Assembly (NCBI RefSeq): GCF_036621135.1
Contig: NZ_JAZIBG010000019.1
Span: 62,001 to 126,000, forward strand
Direction: 5' to 3'
Length of the DNA: 64,000 bases
Source of the DNA: Aquincola agrisoli
GTDB taxonomy: Bacteria > Pseudomonadota > Gammaproteobacteria > Burkholderiales > Burkholderiaceae_C
Positions within the stretch are counted from its first letter, which is position 1. The number at the start of each line of letters is the position of its first letter. A program made the position numbers and the translations under genes. The notes below the pieces were generated by a model. That model was not told the origin of the DNA and did no database searches. It was given only the letters and a program-made list of their open reading frames with translations. Of the stretch, positions 52,100 through 60,673 are shown piece by piece.

Positions 52100-53347
52100 A
52101 TGCGATCGATCATCTGGCTGGTCCTGCTCTTTGTCGTGGCGGTGGTGGCCGCCTCCACCCTCGGGCGCAATGACGGACTCGTCACCTTCTACTGGAGCGG
52201 TTGGCGGTTGGACCTGTCGCTCAACCTCTTCGTCGTGGGCCTGATGCTGCTGTGCTTCGCGCTGGTTTCGGCCATCAGCGGCGTGAACACGCTGATCGGC
52301 CTGCCTGCCCGGGCGCGGGAATGGCGCATGGCGCGGCGCGAACGCGCCGCCCAGGCTGCGCTGCGCGAATCGCTGGCCGAGTTCCTGGGTGCGCGCTACG
52401 GCCGCGCCCAGAAGGCTGCGCAGCGTGCGCTGTCCATCCAGGACAGTGCGGCCGATCTGGCGCCCGATCCCGAACTGCGTGTGCTGGCGCATCTGCTGGC
52501 GGCATCCAGCCTCCATCGCCTGCAGGACCGCGCGCGGCGCGACGAGCACCTGGCGCAGGCGCTGCGCCAGCCAAGGCGCCCGGGCCTGCCGCGTGTCGCG
52601 GACGAGGGCGCGCAGCTCCTCGCGGCGGAATGGGCGCTCGACGACCGCGACGGTCCCCGCGCACTGCAGCTGTTGTCAGAGCTGCCGCCGGGTGTCGCAC
52701 GCCGCACCCAGGCGCTGCGCCTCCGGCTGCAGGCGCAGAGGCAGATGCGCCAGCCCCTCGATGCGCTGCGCAGCGCAAGGCTGCTCGCCAAGCACCAGGG
52801 TTTCTCGCCGGTGGCGGCCCAGGGCCTGCTGCGTTCGCTGGCGTTCGAGGCCATCGACGCCACACACGACGCCGACCAGTTGCGTACCGCGTGGCTGCAA
52901 CTTGAGCCCGGCGACCGGCGCGATCCCTACGTCGCGGCCCGCGCGGCCACGCGCGCCGCGAGCTTCGGGCGCCACGAAGAGGGCCGGCAGTGGCTCAAGC
53001 CCTTCTGGGAGCAGATGGCCGAATGGGGCGCCGACGGGCGGGAGCACGTCGCGCGGGCCTTGTGCGCCTGCCTGCAAGGCATCGGATCCGAATGGTTGCC
53101 GCGCCTCGAAGCGGCGTTGCTCGGGCATGCGCACGAACCTGCCGTCGTCCTGGCCGTGGGAGCGGCGTTTGCCGAGCGCCAGCTGTGGGGCAAGGCCCGG
53201 CGCCCGCTGGAGCAGGCGGCCGGCAGTGCCTCGCTCGACAGCGCCAGCCGCCGCTTGGCCTGGCGCATGCTGGCGCGGGTGGCGCGCGAGGAGGGCGACG
53301 AGGCCCGTGCCGTGCGTTCAGAACAGGCCGCAGCGACGTGTGAATGA
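52100..53347 (+). CDS. hemY: HemY-like membrane protein
   Basis: Protein of 415 residues from ATG 52100 (a GTG five codons earlier is possible). Two N-terminal membrane helices (SIIWLVLLFVVAVVAASTLG and LNLFVVGLMLLCFALVSAISG) precede a TPR-like alpha-helical domain, as in proteobacterial HemY. It is linked to haem synthesis by location; it is not the Bacillus oxidase of the same name. Last gene of the hem operon. Confidence 0.9.
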   Translation: MRSIIWLVLLFVVAVVAASTLGRNDGLVTFYWSGWRLDLSLNLFVVGLMLLCFALVSAISGVNTLIGLPARAREWRMARRERAAQAALRESLAEFLGARYGRAQKAAQRALSIQDSAADLAPDPELRVLAHLLAASSLHRLQDRARRDEHLAQALRQPRRPGLPRVADEGAQLLAAEWALDDRDGPRALQLLSELPPGVARRTQALRLRLQAQRQMRQPLDALRSARLLAKHQGFSPVAAQGLLRSLAFEAIDATHDADQLRTAWLQLEPGDRRDPYVAARAATRAASFGRHEEGRQWLKPFWEQMAEWGADGREHVARALCACLQGIGSEWLPRLEAALLGHAHEPAVVLAVGAAFAERQLWGKARRPLEQAAGSASLDSASRRLAWRMLARVAREEGDEARAVRSEQAAATCE

Positions 53348-53363
53348 AAAGAGTACAAAAAAA

Positions 53364-53393
53364 TTGACCAGCTTCTCAAAAGATCGCTATACT
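53364..53393 (+). promoter_or_regulatory. Sigma-70 promoter of tRNA-Arg
   Basis: TTGACC, 18 bases, TATACT, with an A-rich stretch just upstream. Transcription would start about five bases before the mature tRNA. Confidence 0.75.
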
Positions 53394-53404
53394 GAGAGGC
53401 TTCA

Positions 53405-53481
53405 GCGGCTGTAGCTCAGTTGGATAGAGTACTTGGCTACGAACCAAGGGGTCGTGGGTTCGAATCCTGCCAGCCGCACCA
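53405..53481 (+). tRNA. tRNA-Arg (anticodon ACG)
   Basis: A 77-base cloverleaf. Acceptor GCGGCTG pairs with CAGCCGC, followed by discriminator A and encoded CCA. D-arm GCTCAGTTGGATAGAGT, anticodon stem CTTGG/CCAAG with loop CTACGAA (anticodon ACG), and T-arm with GGTTCGAATCC are all present. It reads CGU, CGC and CGA after A34 is modified to inosine. Confidence 0.97.
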
Positions 53482-53499
53482 GAACGTAGTTCTAGATCA

Positions 53500-53533
53500 A
53501 CGGGTTAGCGCCACAAGCGCTAGCCCGTTTTTC
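53500..53533 (+). terminator. Rho-independent terminator of tRNA-Arg
   Basis: ACGGGTTAGCGC pairs with GCGCTAGCCCGT (one G-T pair) around CACAA, followed by TTTTTC. Confidence 0.88.
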
Positions 53534-53739
53534 TTTGCGTGGCGAGTTGCTCGCGTGCAGAGTGGGATCTCGACGAAATAGACGATCTGGGCGACGCCAC
53601 CATGCTGGCGTTTGCCCCGTCGGTGAAGCCGAGCGCAGCCCTCTTCGGTCGTGCTGGCCACTGCCAGGGGTGGTGCTACCAGAAGCTCGGTACGCTGGCC
53701 TCAGCCGTTCGGATGCGCGCTGCAGGCGCGGGCCCGGAA

Positions 53740-54180
53740 CTATTGATTGGCCGCCGACACGACGGCGCGAAGCCCCAGCAGGTAGCTGTCGAGCCCCAGG
53801 CCGCAGATCTGGCCTTTGACGATGGCGCTGAAAACCGAGTGGTGTCTCCAGGGTTCCCGGGCGTAGATGTTCGACATGTGGATCTCGATCACCGGCGCGG
53901 TCAGCATCTCGAGCGCATCGCGAATCGCAATGCTGTAGTGCGTCCAGGCGCCCGGATTGAACAGCACGCCATCGATGCCATCGTTCAGCGCCTTGTGGAT
54001 CCGCTCGCACACCTCGCCCTCCATGTTCGAGTGGAAGCGCTCGAGCTTCACGCCGAGTTCCTCGGCCAATGCCTGAACCTTGGCGTCGATCTGCTCCAGC
54101 GTGAGGGTGCCGTACTGCGCCGGGTCGCGCTTGCCGTACATGTTGTGGTTGGCGCCGTGCAGCATCAAAAAGGTCTTCAT
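53740..54180 (-). CDS. aroQ: Type II 3-dehydroquinate dehydratase
   Basis: Converts 3-dehydroquinate to 3-dehydroshikimate; 146 residues, full length for the type II enzyme. ATG 54180 starts MKTFLMLHGANHNMYGKRDPAQYGTLTL, where catalytic Tyr and Arg are usual, and later LFNPGAWTHYSIAIRDAL and EIHMSNIYAREPWRHHSV carry the active-site Asn and His. It looks intact although the genes beside it are broken. Beside a TRAP receptor remnant, it may have served quinate/shikimate use rather than aromatic amino acid synthesis. The 206 bases between it and the tRNA terminator hold nothing I can identify. Confidence 0.93.
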   Translation of the reverse strand: MKTFLMLHGANHNMYGKRDPAQYGTLTLEQIDAKVQALAEELGVKLERFHSNMEGEVCERIHKALNDGIDGVLFNPGAWTHYSIAIRDALEMLTAPVIEIHMSNIYAREPWRHHSVFSAIVKGQICGLGLDSYLLGLRAVVSAANQ

Positions 54181-54254
54181 GGGGTCTCCTGTCAAAAAGT
54201 TGAGCAGGCCCGCTCCGCGGGCCCGCCGATGCCGCCAGCGCGCAGCGGCTGGCG

Positions 54255-54690
54255 TCACATGCTGTGAACGCGCTCCAGTTCCTGGCGGAAAAGGCGCACC
54301 ACCCCCTGATCGTATTCAGGCGCGAACTTGTCCAGCACCGGTTGCACGGTTTGGCGCATCCGCGCGAGCTCGGGTGGGCTCACTTCATTGACCTGCATGC
54401 CGCGGCTGCGCAACTCGCCGACCGCCTTGCCCGCGATCTCCCGGCTGGCCGCGCGCTGGTAGTCGCGTGCCTCGTAGGCGGCGTCCTGCAGGATCTTCTG
54501 CTTCACCGGCGTCAGCTTGTCCCAGGTCTTCTTGCTGAAGAGGATGATGTTGGACGCGTAGACGTGATTGGTGATCGACAGGTACTTCTGCACCTCATAG
54601 ATCTTGTTCGACAGGATCACCGAACTCGCATTCTCGTGACCGTCGATCGCCTTCGCTTCCATGGCGCCGTAGACCTCGTTGATCGCGGGT
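54255..54690 (-). pseudogene. TRAP transporter solute receptor (DctP family), C-terminal remnant
   Basis: Only about the last 145 residues of a DctP-type periplasmic receptor remain: NEVYGAMEAKAIDGHENASSVILSNKIYEVQKYLSITNHVYASN and ILFSKKTWDKLTPVKQKILQDAAYEARDYQRAASREIAGKAV, ending at TGA 54255. The N-terminal part, including the signal peptide, is gone; at about 54690 the homology stops and a dioxygenase fragment on the other strand begins. No small or large TRAP membrane subunits are present. Confidence 0.85.
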
Positions 54691-55160
54691 TCGCTCGGGC
54701 TTTCTTCGCTGGTCTGCCTGCTGAACAACGGCGACAACGGACAGACCGACACGACCGCCAACCTCATGGGGCCGTTCTGGCGCATGGATTCGCCGCCTAC
54801 CGCCAACGGCGGCTCCATCGTGCGGTCGGCGACGGCGGGCACGCCGATCTTCGTCAATGCATGGGTGCGTGATCCGCAGGGCCGGCCCGTGGCGGGTGCG
54901 GAAGTGGACGTGTGGCACACCTCGGGCGAGGGCTGCCACGAGAACCAGGACCCCGAGCAGGCCGACATGAACCTGCGAGGCAAGTTCACCACCGATGCGC
55001 AGGGCTGCATCGCGTTCCGCAGGGTCAAGCCCGCCGGCTACCCCCATACCGCTGAGCGGTCGGGTGGGCGCACTCACCCAGGTGTATTCGAGCGACGATC
55101 CGAGCGGCGAGCGGCGAGCGGCGAGCGCCCGCGCCAGGCGGTGCTTGAACGCGCACCCTG
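54690..55160 (+). pseudogene. Intradiol ring-cleavage dioxygenase remnant (hydroxyquinol/catechol 1,2-dioxygenase type)
   Basis: The central part of a non-haem iron dioxygenase is readable: LGLSSLVCLLNNGDNGQTDTTANLMGPFWRMDSPPTANGGSIVRS, AEVDVWHTSGEGCHENQDPEQADMNLRGKFTTD and FRRVKPAGYP. The N-terminal helical domain is missing. At the five-C run 55041-55045 an extra C shifts the frame; the homologous continuation (IPLSGRVG, then LTQVYSSDDP) is in the next frame, with the intervening segment holding iron ligands deleted. Not functional. Confidence 0.85.
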
Positions 55161-55166
55161 AACGCC

Positions 55167-55616
55167 GTGGCGGACCCATCCCACAGCGAGGTGCTGCACG
55201 ACCTCGCACCCTCCGGCAGGATTCGCTGCGCCATCAACCTCGGCAACAGCGTGCTGGCACAGAGAGACCCGTCGGGCGGCAAGCTCCGCGGCGTATCGGT
55301 CGACCTTGCACGGGCGCTTGGCGAGCGGCTCGGCGTGGAGATCGAGCTTGTTCTCTTCGACGCCGCGGGCAAGGTGTTCGAGGCGATGGCCTCGGGCGCC
55401 TGGGACGTCGCTTTCCTGGCGGAAGATCCGAAGCGCGCCAGCCACATTCTTTTCACGCTGCCTTACCTCGGGATCGAAGGGGCGTACATGGTGCCGGCGA
55501 TGGCTTCAACGCCGCAGCCGACCTCGATCGGGATGGCGCTTGCATTGCGGTGGGTGAGGGCAGCGCCTACGACCTGTTCCTGACGCGGACGCTGCGGCAC
55601 GCCACGCTGGCTCGCC
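55167..55616 (+). pseudogene. Amino-acid-type ABC transporter solute receptor (SBP family 3) remnant
   Basis: The first part reads well: LAPSGRIRCAINLGNSVLAQRDPSGGKLRGVSVDLARALGERLGVEIELVLFDAAGKVFEAMASGAWDVAFLAEDPKRAS. Near 55498 one base appears lost; the homologous continuation ADLDRDGACIAVGEGSAYDLFLTRTLRHATL is in another frame. The C-terminal half is absent and the next gene fragment begins at once. Such signal-less receptor-like proteins occur in aromatic-degradation operons of Burkholderiales. Confidence 0.82.
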
Positions 55617-55860
55617 CACGGCCATCGAGAAGCTCGGAGGGGCCGAGCGCGGCAAGGCGATCAGCGTGCTGAACCCTGCCGAGCCGCCGCTGATCATGCG
55701 CGACACGGTGTTCCTGGAGGTCGAAGGCGCCGCGCACTACCTGCCCTCGTACGCAGGCAACCTCGACATCATGACCTCGGCGGCGCTGGCCTGCGGCGAC
55801 ATGATGGCCCGGCGGCGCATCGCCAGCGGCGTCGCGCGCGGCTTGAAGGAGGCCGCATGA
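55613..55860 (+). pseudogene. Acylating acetaldehyde dehydrogenase remnant (MhpF/DmpF type)
   Basis: About 80 residues of a roughly 310-residue enzyme remain. TAIEKLGGAERGKAISVLNPAEPPLIMRDTV is followed directly by FLEVEGAAHYLPSYAGNLDIMTSAALA, whereas intact homologues have about 55 residues between these motifs; the N-terminal NAD domain and catalytic Cys are also missing. The original C-terminus and the ATGA overlap with the aldolase gene survive, showing the ancestral mhpF-mhpE order. Confidence 0.87.
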
Positions 55861-56310
55861 ACGGCAAGAAGCTCTACATCTCCGATGTGATGCTGGGCGA
55901 CGGCAGCCACGCGATCCGGCACCAGTACAGCCTCGCGCACGTGCGCAGCATCGCTGCAGCGCTCGACGCCGCCGGTGTGGACAGCATCGAGGTCGCGCAC
56001 GGCGATGGGCTCGAGGGCACCAGCTTCAACTACGGCTTCGGCGCCCATACCGACGTCGAGTGGATCGCTGCCGTGGCCGAAACGGTGACCCGGACCCGCG
56101 TCAGCACACTGCTGTGGGTGGGCATCGGCACGACACACGACTTGCGCAACGCCTATGACGCCGGCGCCCGCGTCGTGCACGTGGCGACCCATTGCACCGA
56201 AGCCGCCGTGTCGCGGCAGCACCTGGCATACGCCCGGAAGCTGGGCATGGGCCCGGTCGAGCTGCCTTCGCCATGCGGAAGCCGCTGCCTGCAAGTACGG
56301 CTTGAACAAG
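55857..56310 (+). pseudogene. 4-hydroxy-2-oxovalerate aldolase remnant (MhpE/DmpG type)
   Basis: The N-terminal 130 residues are readable (KKLYISDVMLGDGSHAIRHQYSLAHVRSIAAALDAAGVDSIEVAHGDGL, then THCTEAAVSRQHLAYARKLGM). Near 56255 the frame jumps to SCLRHAEAAACKYGLN, a segment that in intact enzymes lies about 150 residues further on. The middle of the TIM barrel is therefore deleted and the frame lost. It was the last step of the meta-cleavage pathway, paired with the acetaldehyde dehydrogenase. Confidence 0.87.
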
Positions 56311-56631
56311 GGGCCGATGCGGGCACCGGCTGTCGAGGTGCCGAGCTTGGCAGTTGCCGACCTGTCCACGAGGGTCCCCTGGCTTTCCGGGAAGCCCTGT
56401 TTTTGCGCATCGCCGCCCTGGATTTCTGCACCGGCGCGCCGGGATGGCAATACCTGGGAGTTCCATGCCGACGTCGCGTGAAAATCGCCAGGGGCCCGGC
56501 CATGACGCTCGGTGCCCCGAGACCGCAGGCCATCAATTCAGTGGATGATTACTCGATGAGGAGTTCTTCGACACGTTTGCGCAGAGTACCGCTTTAGAAT
56601 TCAGGCCATCGCGAACACCGAGGATACGAAA

Positions 56632-56958
56632 ATGACGACTGATTTGAAGGCTCTGCTTGCGCAGCGGGAAGAACTGGAACGGCAGATTCGCGACATGCAA
56701 TCGAGCCAGCGGACGGAGGCGATCGCCAAGATTCGTGAGCTCATGGCGGAAAACGGACTGTCGCTTGCCGACCTGAATGCGAAGTCCGCCACCCCCAAGG
56801 CCTCGTCGGTGGCTGGCTCCAAGGTGGCCCCGAAATACCGTGACCCGGAATCTGGTAGCACCTGGACGGGTCGTGGTTTGCAACCAAAGTGGCTCAAGTC
56901 GGCCGTCGAAGCTGGCAAGAAACCCGAAGATTTTCTGATCGGGTCTGCCGCTCAGTAA
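56632..56958 (+). CDS. H-NS family nucleoid-associated protein
   Basis: H-NS-like protein of 108 residues, intact. An N-terminal coiled-coil oligomerisation part (LKALLAQREELERQIRDMQSSQRTEAIAKIRELMAENG) and linker precede the C-terminal DNA-binding domain KYRDPESGSTWTGRGLQPKWLK, the beta-proteobacterial (BpH3/HvrA-like) version of the AT-hook-like motif. GAGGATACG precedes ATG 56632 and a TAGAAT hexamer lies at 56593. It may silence foreign DNA; here it stands alone among gene remnants. Confidence 0.93.
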   Translation: MTTDLKALLAQREELERQIRDMQSSQRTEAIAKIRELMAENGLSLADLNAKSATPKASSVAGSKVAPKYRDPESGSTWTGRGLQPKWLKSAVEAGKKPEDFLIGSAAQ

Positions 56959-57373
56959 CACGAGCGGGTTGGCCCGGACGCGCACCGCTGCGATCGACGG
57001 CGGGCGCCGATTGACAAGGTATTTACCTGGCAACTGCTAAAAACCTTCGCTGCGGCCAAAGAGGCCCGGCCAACAAGGCGGCACAGACCGCCTCGGCGAA
57101 GCCGGCGACGACGAAGGCGTCGCCGGCTGTAGCCCCGTTGACAAATGCCGCCGCAGTAAAGGCCTTCCTGCAGCGGGCTCGAGGCCACGCAACTGGCGTC
57201 GATCAATAAGCTGGGCCTTGGCGAATCCACGCTCCCCGGGCCCGTTGGAGTCGAGCGGGAATTCTCGGCAAGCCGGCCATCACGACGATCAAGGCTTGCG
57301 CGTTCCCGGAGCGTCTTGCGAGCGGAGGGGTCGCAGGCAGGCACCTTGGGCTGTATAAATGTACAGTTCAAGA
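56959..57373. other. Gene-free stretch with low-complexity remnant
   Basis: No intact gene. On the plus strand at about 57068-57209 a frame reads GPANKAAQTASAKPATTKASPAVAPL and stops at TAA, an Ala/Lys/Pro-rich tail like those of phasins or histone-like proteins, without any recognisable N-terminal part. The rest shows nothing I can assign. Confidence 0.4.
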
Positions 57374-57507
57374 TGTCCGCCGTACCTTCGGCCGTCCGCC
57401 TCGATCCGCTGGCGTCCCTCAACAACAAGACCCTCACGCTTGCCAGCCGCGGTGCCGATCCGCAGCGCCTCCTTCTGCTGACGTTTTCGCGCCGCGCGGC
57501 GCAGGAG
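57374..57507 (+). pseudogene. UvrD/Rep-type helicase N-terminal scrap
   Basis: VRLDPLASLN and, directly after, RGADPQRLLLLTFSRRAAQEM match the start of a UvrD-like ATP-dependent helicase and the segment around its motif Ia, but the Walker A region that should lie between them is missing. The frame runs without interruption into a broken ABC-transporter ATPase, forming a chimeric open frame. Confidence 0.7.
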
Positions 57508-58018
57508 ATGGTCTACGACAACGTCGCCTTCCCGCTGCGCGAGCACACGGCACTTCCCGATGCCATGGTGCGCGACCTGGTCCTGATGAAGCTCCATGCG
57601 GTCGGCCTGCGTGGCGCCGCCGGGCTGCGCATTGCCCAGTTGTCCGGCGGCATGGCGCGTCGCGTGGCCTGGCCCGCGCCATTGCCTTGGACCCCCACTG
57701 ATCCTGTATGACGAACCGTTCGCCGGCGTGGACTTGATCAGCATCGGCGTGACCGCCCAGCTGATCCGCAGGCTGAACGACGCCATCGGCACCACCTCGT
57801 TGGTGGTGAGCCATGACGTTGCCCAATGCATGGCGATCAGCGATTGCGTGGTGTTGCTCGCCCGGCGCGGCCGCGCGGTGGCGCAGGGAGCACCGGCAGA
57901 ACTGATGGCTAGCGTGGATCCCGAGACACGGCAGTTCCTGCGCGGTGAGCCGGACGGCCCGGTCAGGTTCCATTGCCCCGCGCCAGGCTTGGCATCGGAC
58001 TTCGGATTGACGGCCTGA
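57508..58018 (+). pseudogene. Phospholipid-transport ATPase MlaF remnant
   Basis: C-terminal two thirds of an MlaF-type ABC ATPase: VYDNVAFPLREHTALPDAMVRDLVLMKL, signature QLSGGMARRVA, Walker B LILYDEPFAGVD, LVVSHDVAQCMAISD, and tail RQFLRGEPDGPVRFHCPAP. Walker A is absent. Between about 57670 and 57700 the readable frame changes twice, consistent with two single-base losses (VA / LARAIALDP / LILYDEP in three frames). No mlaE or mlaD follows; an intact copy presumably lies elsewhere. Confidence 0.85.
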
Positions 58019-58149
58019 CGCCCCTGGACCTCGGCACAGGCCGGGCGCGATGTGGCCAAGCCGCTCGCCTGCACGCGGCACTCGATACCATGGCGTCTTC
58101 GTCGATCGACCATGCCGCTGATCGAGGCGTCATCCCACCCTGAAGCAAG

Positions 58150-59889
58150 ATGGCCGCAGCCCAAGTCACCTACGACCACGTCATCGTCGGCGGCGGCACC
58201 GCCGGCTGCCTGCTGGCCAACCGGCTCAGCGCCGATCCGCAGCGCCGCGTGCTGCTGATCGAGGCTGGCCCGCCCGACAACTACCACTGGATCCACATCC
58301 CGGTCGGCTACCTCTACTGCATCGGCAACCCGCGCACCGACTGGCTCTACCAGACCGACCCCGACGCCGGCCTCAACGGGCGGCAGCTGCGCTACCCGCG
58401 CGGACGCACGCTGGGCGGCTGCTCCAGCATCAACGGGATGATCTACATGCGCGGCCAGTCGCGCGACTACGACGGCTGGGCCGCGGCCACCGGCAGCGAC
58501 GACTGGGCCTGGCGCAGCGTGCTGCCGTACTTCCTGCTGCACGAGGATTACCACGGCGGCGCCCAGCCGCTGCATGGCGCGCAAGGAACGATGCCCGCGC
58601 TGCTGCAGGCCGATGCGAACGGCGGGGCGGGCGATGCCCACGGCAACGCCTACCTGCAGTCGCTGCGCGCCCGCGGCGCCGGCGGCGAATGGCGCGTCGA
58701 GCGGCAGCGGCTGCGCTGGGACATCCTCGACGCCTTCTCGCAGGCTGCGCAGCAGGCCGGCATCGCGGCGTCGTTTGACTTCAACCAAGGCAACAACGAA
58801 GGCGTCGGCTACTTCGAGGTCAACCAGCGCAGCGGCTGGCGCTGGAACACCGCCAAGGCCTTCCTGCGGCCGGCGCGCGGGCGGCGCAACCTCGACGTGT
58901 GGGTGAATTCCCAGGTGCAGCGCCTGCTGGTCGACACCGATGCCGACGGCATGCCGCGCTGCTCGGGCCTCGTGCTGTGGAACGGCCGCGAGGCGGTGAC
59001 GGTGCATGCGCATCACGAGGTCATCCTCGCCGCCGGCAGCATCGGCACGCCGCAGCTCCTGCAACTGTCGGGCATCGGCCCCGGCGCGCTGCTGCGGCAG
59101 CACGGCATCGAGGTGCGGCACGACCTGCCGGGCGTCGGCGAGAACCTGCAGGACCATCTGCAGATCCGCGCCGTCTTCAAGGTCGAGCAGGTGCCCACGC
59201 TCAACGTGCTGGCCAGCAGCCTGGCCGGCAAGGCGCGCATCGGGCTGGAGTACGCGTTGAAGCGCAGCGGCCCGATGAGCATGGCGCCCAGCCAGCTCGG
59301 CGCCTTCGCGCGCAGCGATGCGGGCCGCGAATGGCCCAACCTCGAATACCACGTGCAGCCGCTGAGCCTCGATGCCTTCGGCGAGCCGTTGCATGCGTTC
59401 CCGGCGTTCACGGCCAGCGTCTGCAACCTCAATCCGACCAGCCGCGGGCGCGTGCGCATCCGCAGCCCGCGCGTCGAAGATGCGCCCTCGATCGCTCCGC
59501 AGTACCTCAGCACCGACGAGGACCGGCGTGTCGCGGCCGAATCGCTGCGGCTCACGCGGCGCATCGTCGCGCAGCCGGCCCTGGCGAAGTACAAGCCGGT
59601 GGAGTGGAAGCCCGGCACGCAGTACCAGACCGACGACGAACTGGCGCGCCTCGCCGGCGACATCGCCACCACCATCTTTCACCCCGTGGGCACGACGAAG
59701 ATGGGCCGCGAGAGCGATCCGATGGCCGTGGTCGACGCCAGGCTGCGGGTGCTCGGTGTTCGCGGGCTGCGGGTGGTGGACGCAGGCGTGATGCCGTCCA
59801 TCACGAGCGGCAACACCAACTCGCCGACCCTGATGATCGCCGAGCGGGCGGCGCAGTGGATCGCCGAGGCCGCGGCCGAAAGGACCTGA
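58150..59889 (+). CDS. GMC family FAD-dependent oxidoreductase (choline/alcohol dehydrogenase-like)
   Basis: Flavoprotein of 579 residues. The N-terminal FAD motif is YDHVIVGGGTAGCLLANRLS near residues 8-27, followed by YPRGRTLGGCSSINGMIYMRG. The middle has VILAAGSIGTPQLLQLSGIG. The C-terminal region has the catalytic His in TIFHPVGTTKMG and VVDAGVMPSITSGNTNSPTLMIAERAA. It oxidises an alcohol, with choline-dehydrogenase-type homologues common; the substrate is unknown. It begins just after the zone of pseudogenes and is intact. Confidence 0.93.
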   Translation: MAAAQVTYDHVIVGGGTAGCLLANRLSADPQRRVLLIEAGPPDNYHWIHIPVGYLYCIGNPRTDWLYQTDPDAGLNGRQLRYPRGRTLGGCSSINGMIYMRGQSRDYDGWAAATGSDDWAWRSVLPYFLLHEDYHGGAQPLHGAQGTMPALLQADANGGAGDAHGNAYLQSLRARGAGGEWRVERQRLRWDILDAFSQAAQQAGIAASFDFNQGNNEGVGYFEVNQRSGWRWNTAKAFLRPARGRRNLDVWVNSQVQRLLVDTDADGMPRCSGLVLWNGREAVTVHAHHEVILAAGSIGTPQLLQLSGIGPGALLRQHGIEVRHDLPGVGENLQDHLQIRAVFKVEQVPTLNVLASSLAGKARIGLEYALKRSGPMSMAPSQLGAFARSDAGREWPNLEYHVQPLSLDAFGEPLHAFPAFTASVCNLNPTSRGRVRIRSPRVEDAPSIAPQYLSTDEDRRVAAESLRLTRRIVAQPALAKYKPVEWKPGTQYQTDDELARLAGDIATTIFHPVGTTKMGRESDPMAVVDARLRVLGVRGLRVVDAGVMPSITSGNTNSPTLMIAERAAQWIAEAAAERT

Positions 59890-59896
59890 AGCCCCC

Positions 59897-60649
59897 GTGC
59901 CCGCGCTGATCACCGATCCCTGGTTCTACGCCGTGGCCATCCCGGCCGTGCTGTTGATGGGCCTGAGCAAGACGGGCTTCGGCGCCGGCTTCGGCGCGCT
60001 GGCGGTGCCGCTGATGGCGCTGGCCGTGCCGGTGCCGCAGGCCGCCGCCATCATGCTGCCGCTGCTGGCCATCATGGATGCGCTGGGGCTGATGGCCTTC
60101 ATCAAGGAAGTCGACCGCAAGCTGATCCGCCTGCTGCTGCCCGCCGGACTGCTGGGCACGGTGGTGGGCACGCTGCTGTTCGGGGTGCTCTCTGCCAAGG
60201 TGGTGGCCGCGGTGGTGGGCGGCATCACGCTGCTCTTCCTGGCCATCCGCACGCTGTTCCCGCCGCGTGCCGATGCACCGCCGCCGCCGCGCTGGCTGGG
60301 CTTCGTGCTGGGCACGGTGTCGGGCTTCACCAGCTTCGTGGCGCATGCCGGCGGCCCGCCGATCGGCTTCTACGTGCTGCCGCTGAAGCTGGACCCGGTG
60401 CGCTTCACCGCCACGATGGCGGTGTTCTTCGCGGCGGTCAACGCTTCGAAGTGGATCCCGTATGCGTGGCTCGGCCTCATCGACGGGCGCAACCTGGCGA
60501 CCTCGGCGGTGCTCGCGCCGCTGGCGCCGGTGGGCGTGTGGCTGGGCATCAAGCTCGTGCGGCGGGTGCCGCAGCAGCTCTTCTACCGGCTGTTCTCGAT
60601 CGGCATGCTGCTCACGGGCAGCAAGCTGCTGTGGGACGGGTTGCGCTGA
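59897..60649 (+). CDS. TauE/SafE (TSUP) family membrane transporter
   Basis: Polytopic membrane protein of 250 residues with about eight hydrophobic segments. The family pattern is LLMGLSKTGFGAGFGALAVPLMAL near the N-terminus and GFTSFVAHAGGPPIGFYVLPLKL in the second repeat. Members export sulfite, sulfoacetate or other organic anions. The seven-base gap after the GMC oxidoreductase suggests one transcript. Confidence 0.92.
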   Translation: MPALITDPWFYAVAIPAVLLMGLSKTGFGAGFGALAVPLMALAVPVPQAAAIMLPLLAIMDALGLMAFIKEVDRKLIRLLLPAGLLGTVVGTLLFGVLSAKVVAAVVGGITLLFLAIRTLFPPRADAPPPPRWLGFVLGTVSGFTSFVAHAGGPPIGFYVLPLKLDPVRFTATMAVFFAAVNASKWIPYAWLGLIDGRNLATSAVLAPLAPVGVWLGIKLVRRVPQQLFYRLFSIGMLLTGSKLLWDGLR

Positions 60650-60673
60650 ACCGCGCCGCGCCCGCGGGAGGCT

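Noticed and set aside
53535..53739. Small gene between the tRNA and aroQ
   Set aside because: A plus-strand frame (WDLDEIDDLGDATMLAFAPSVKPSAALFG) looks coding-like for about 60 residues but has no clear start, no family match and runs into aroQ antisense; possibly another remnant.
53405..58150. tRNA-Arg as attachment site of an integrated island containing the broken genes
   Set aside because: No integrase or recombinase gene and no second copy of the tRNA 3' end was seen downstream; the tRNA also has its own terminator. Adjacency alone is not enough.
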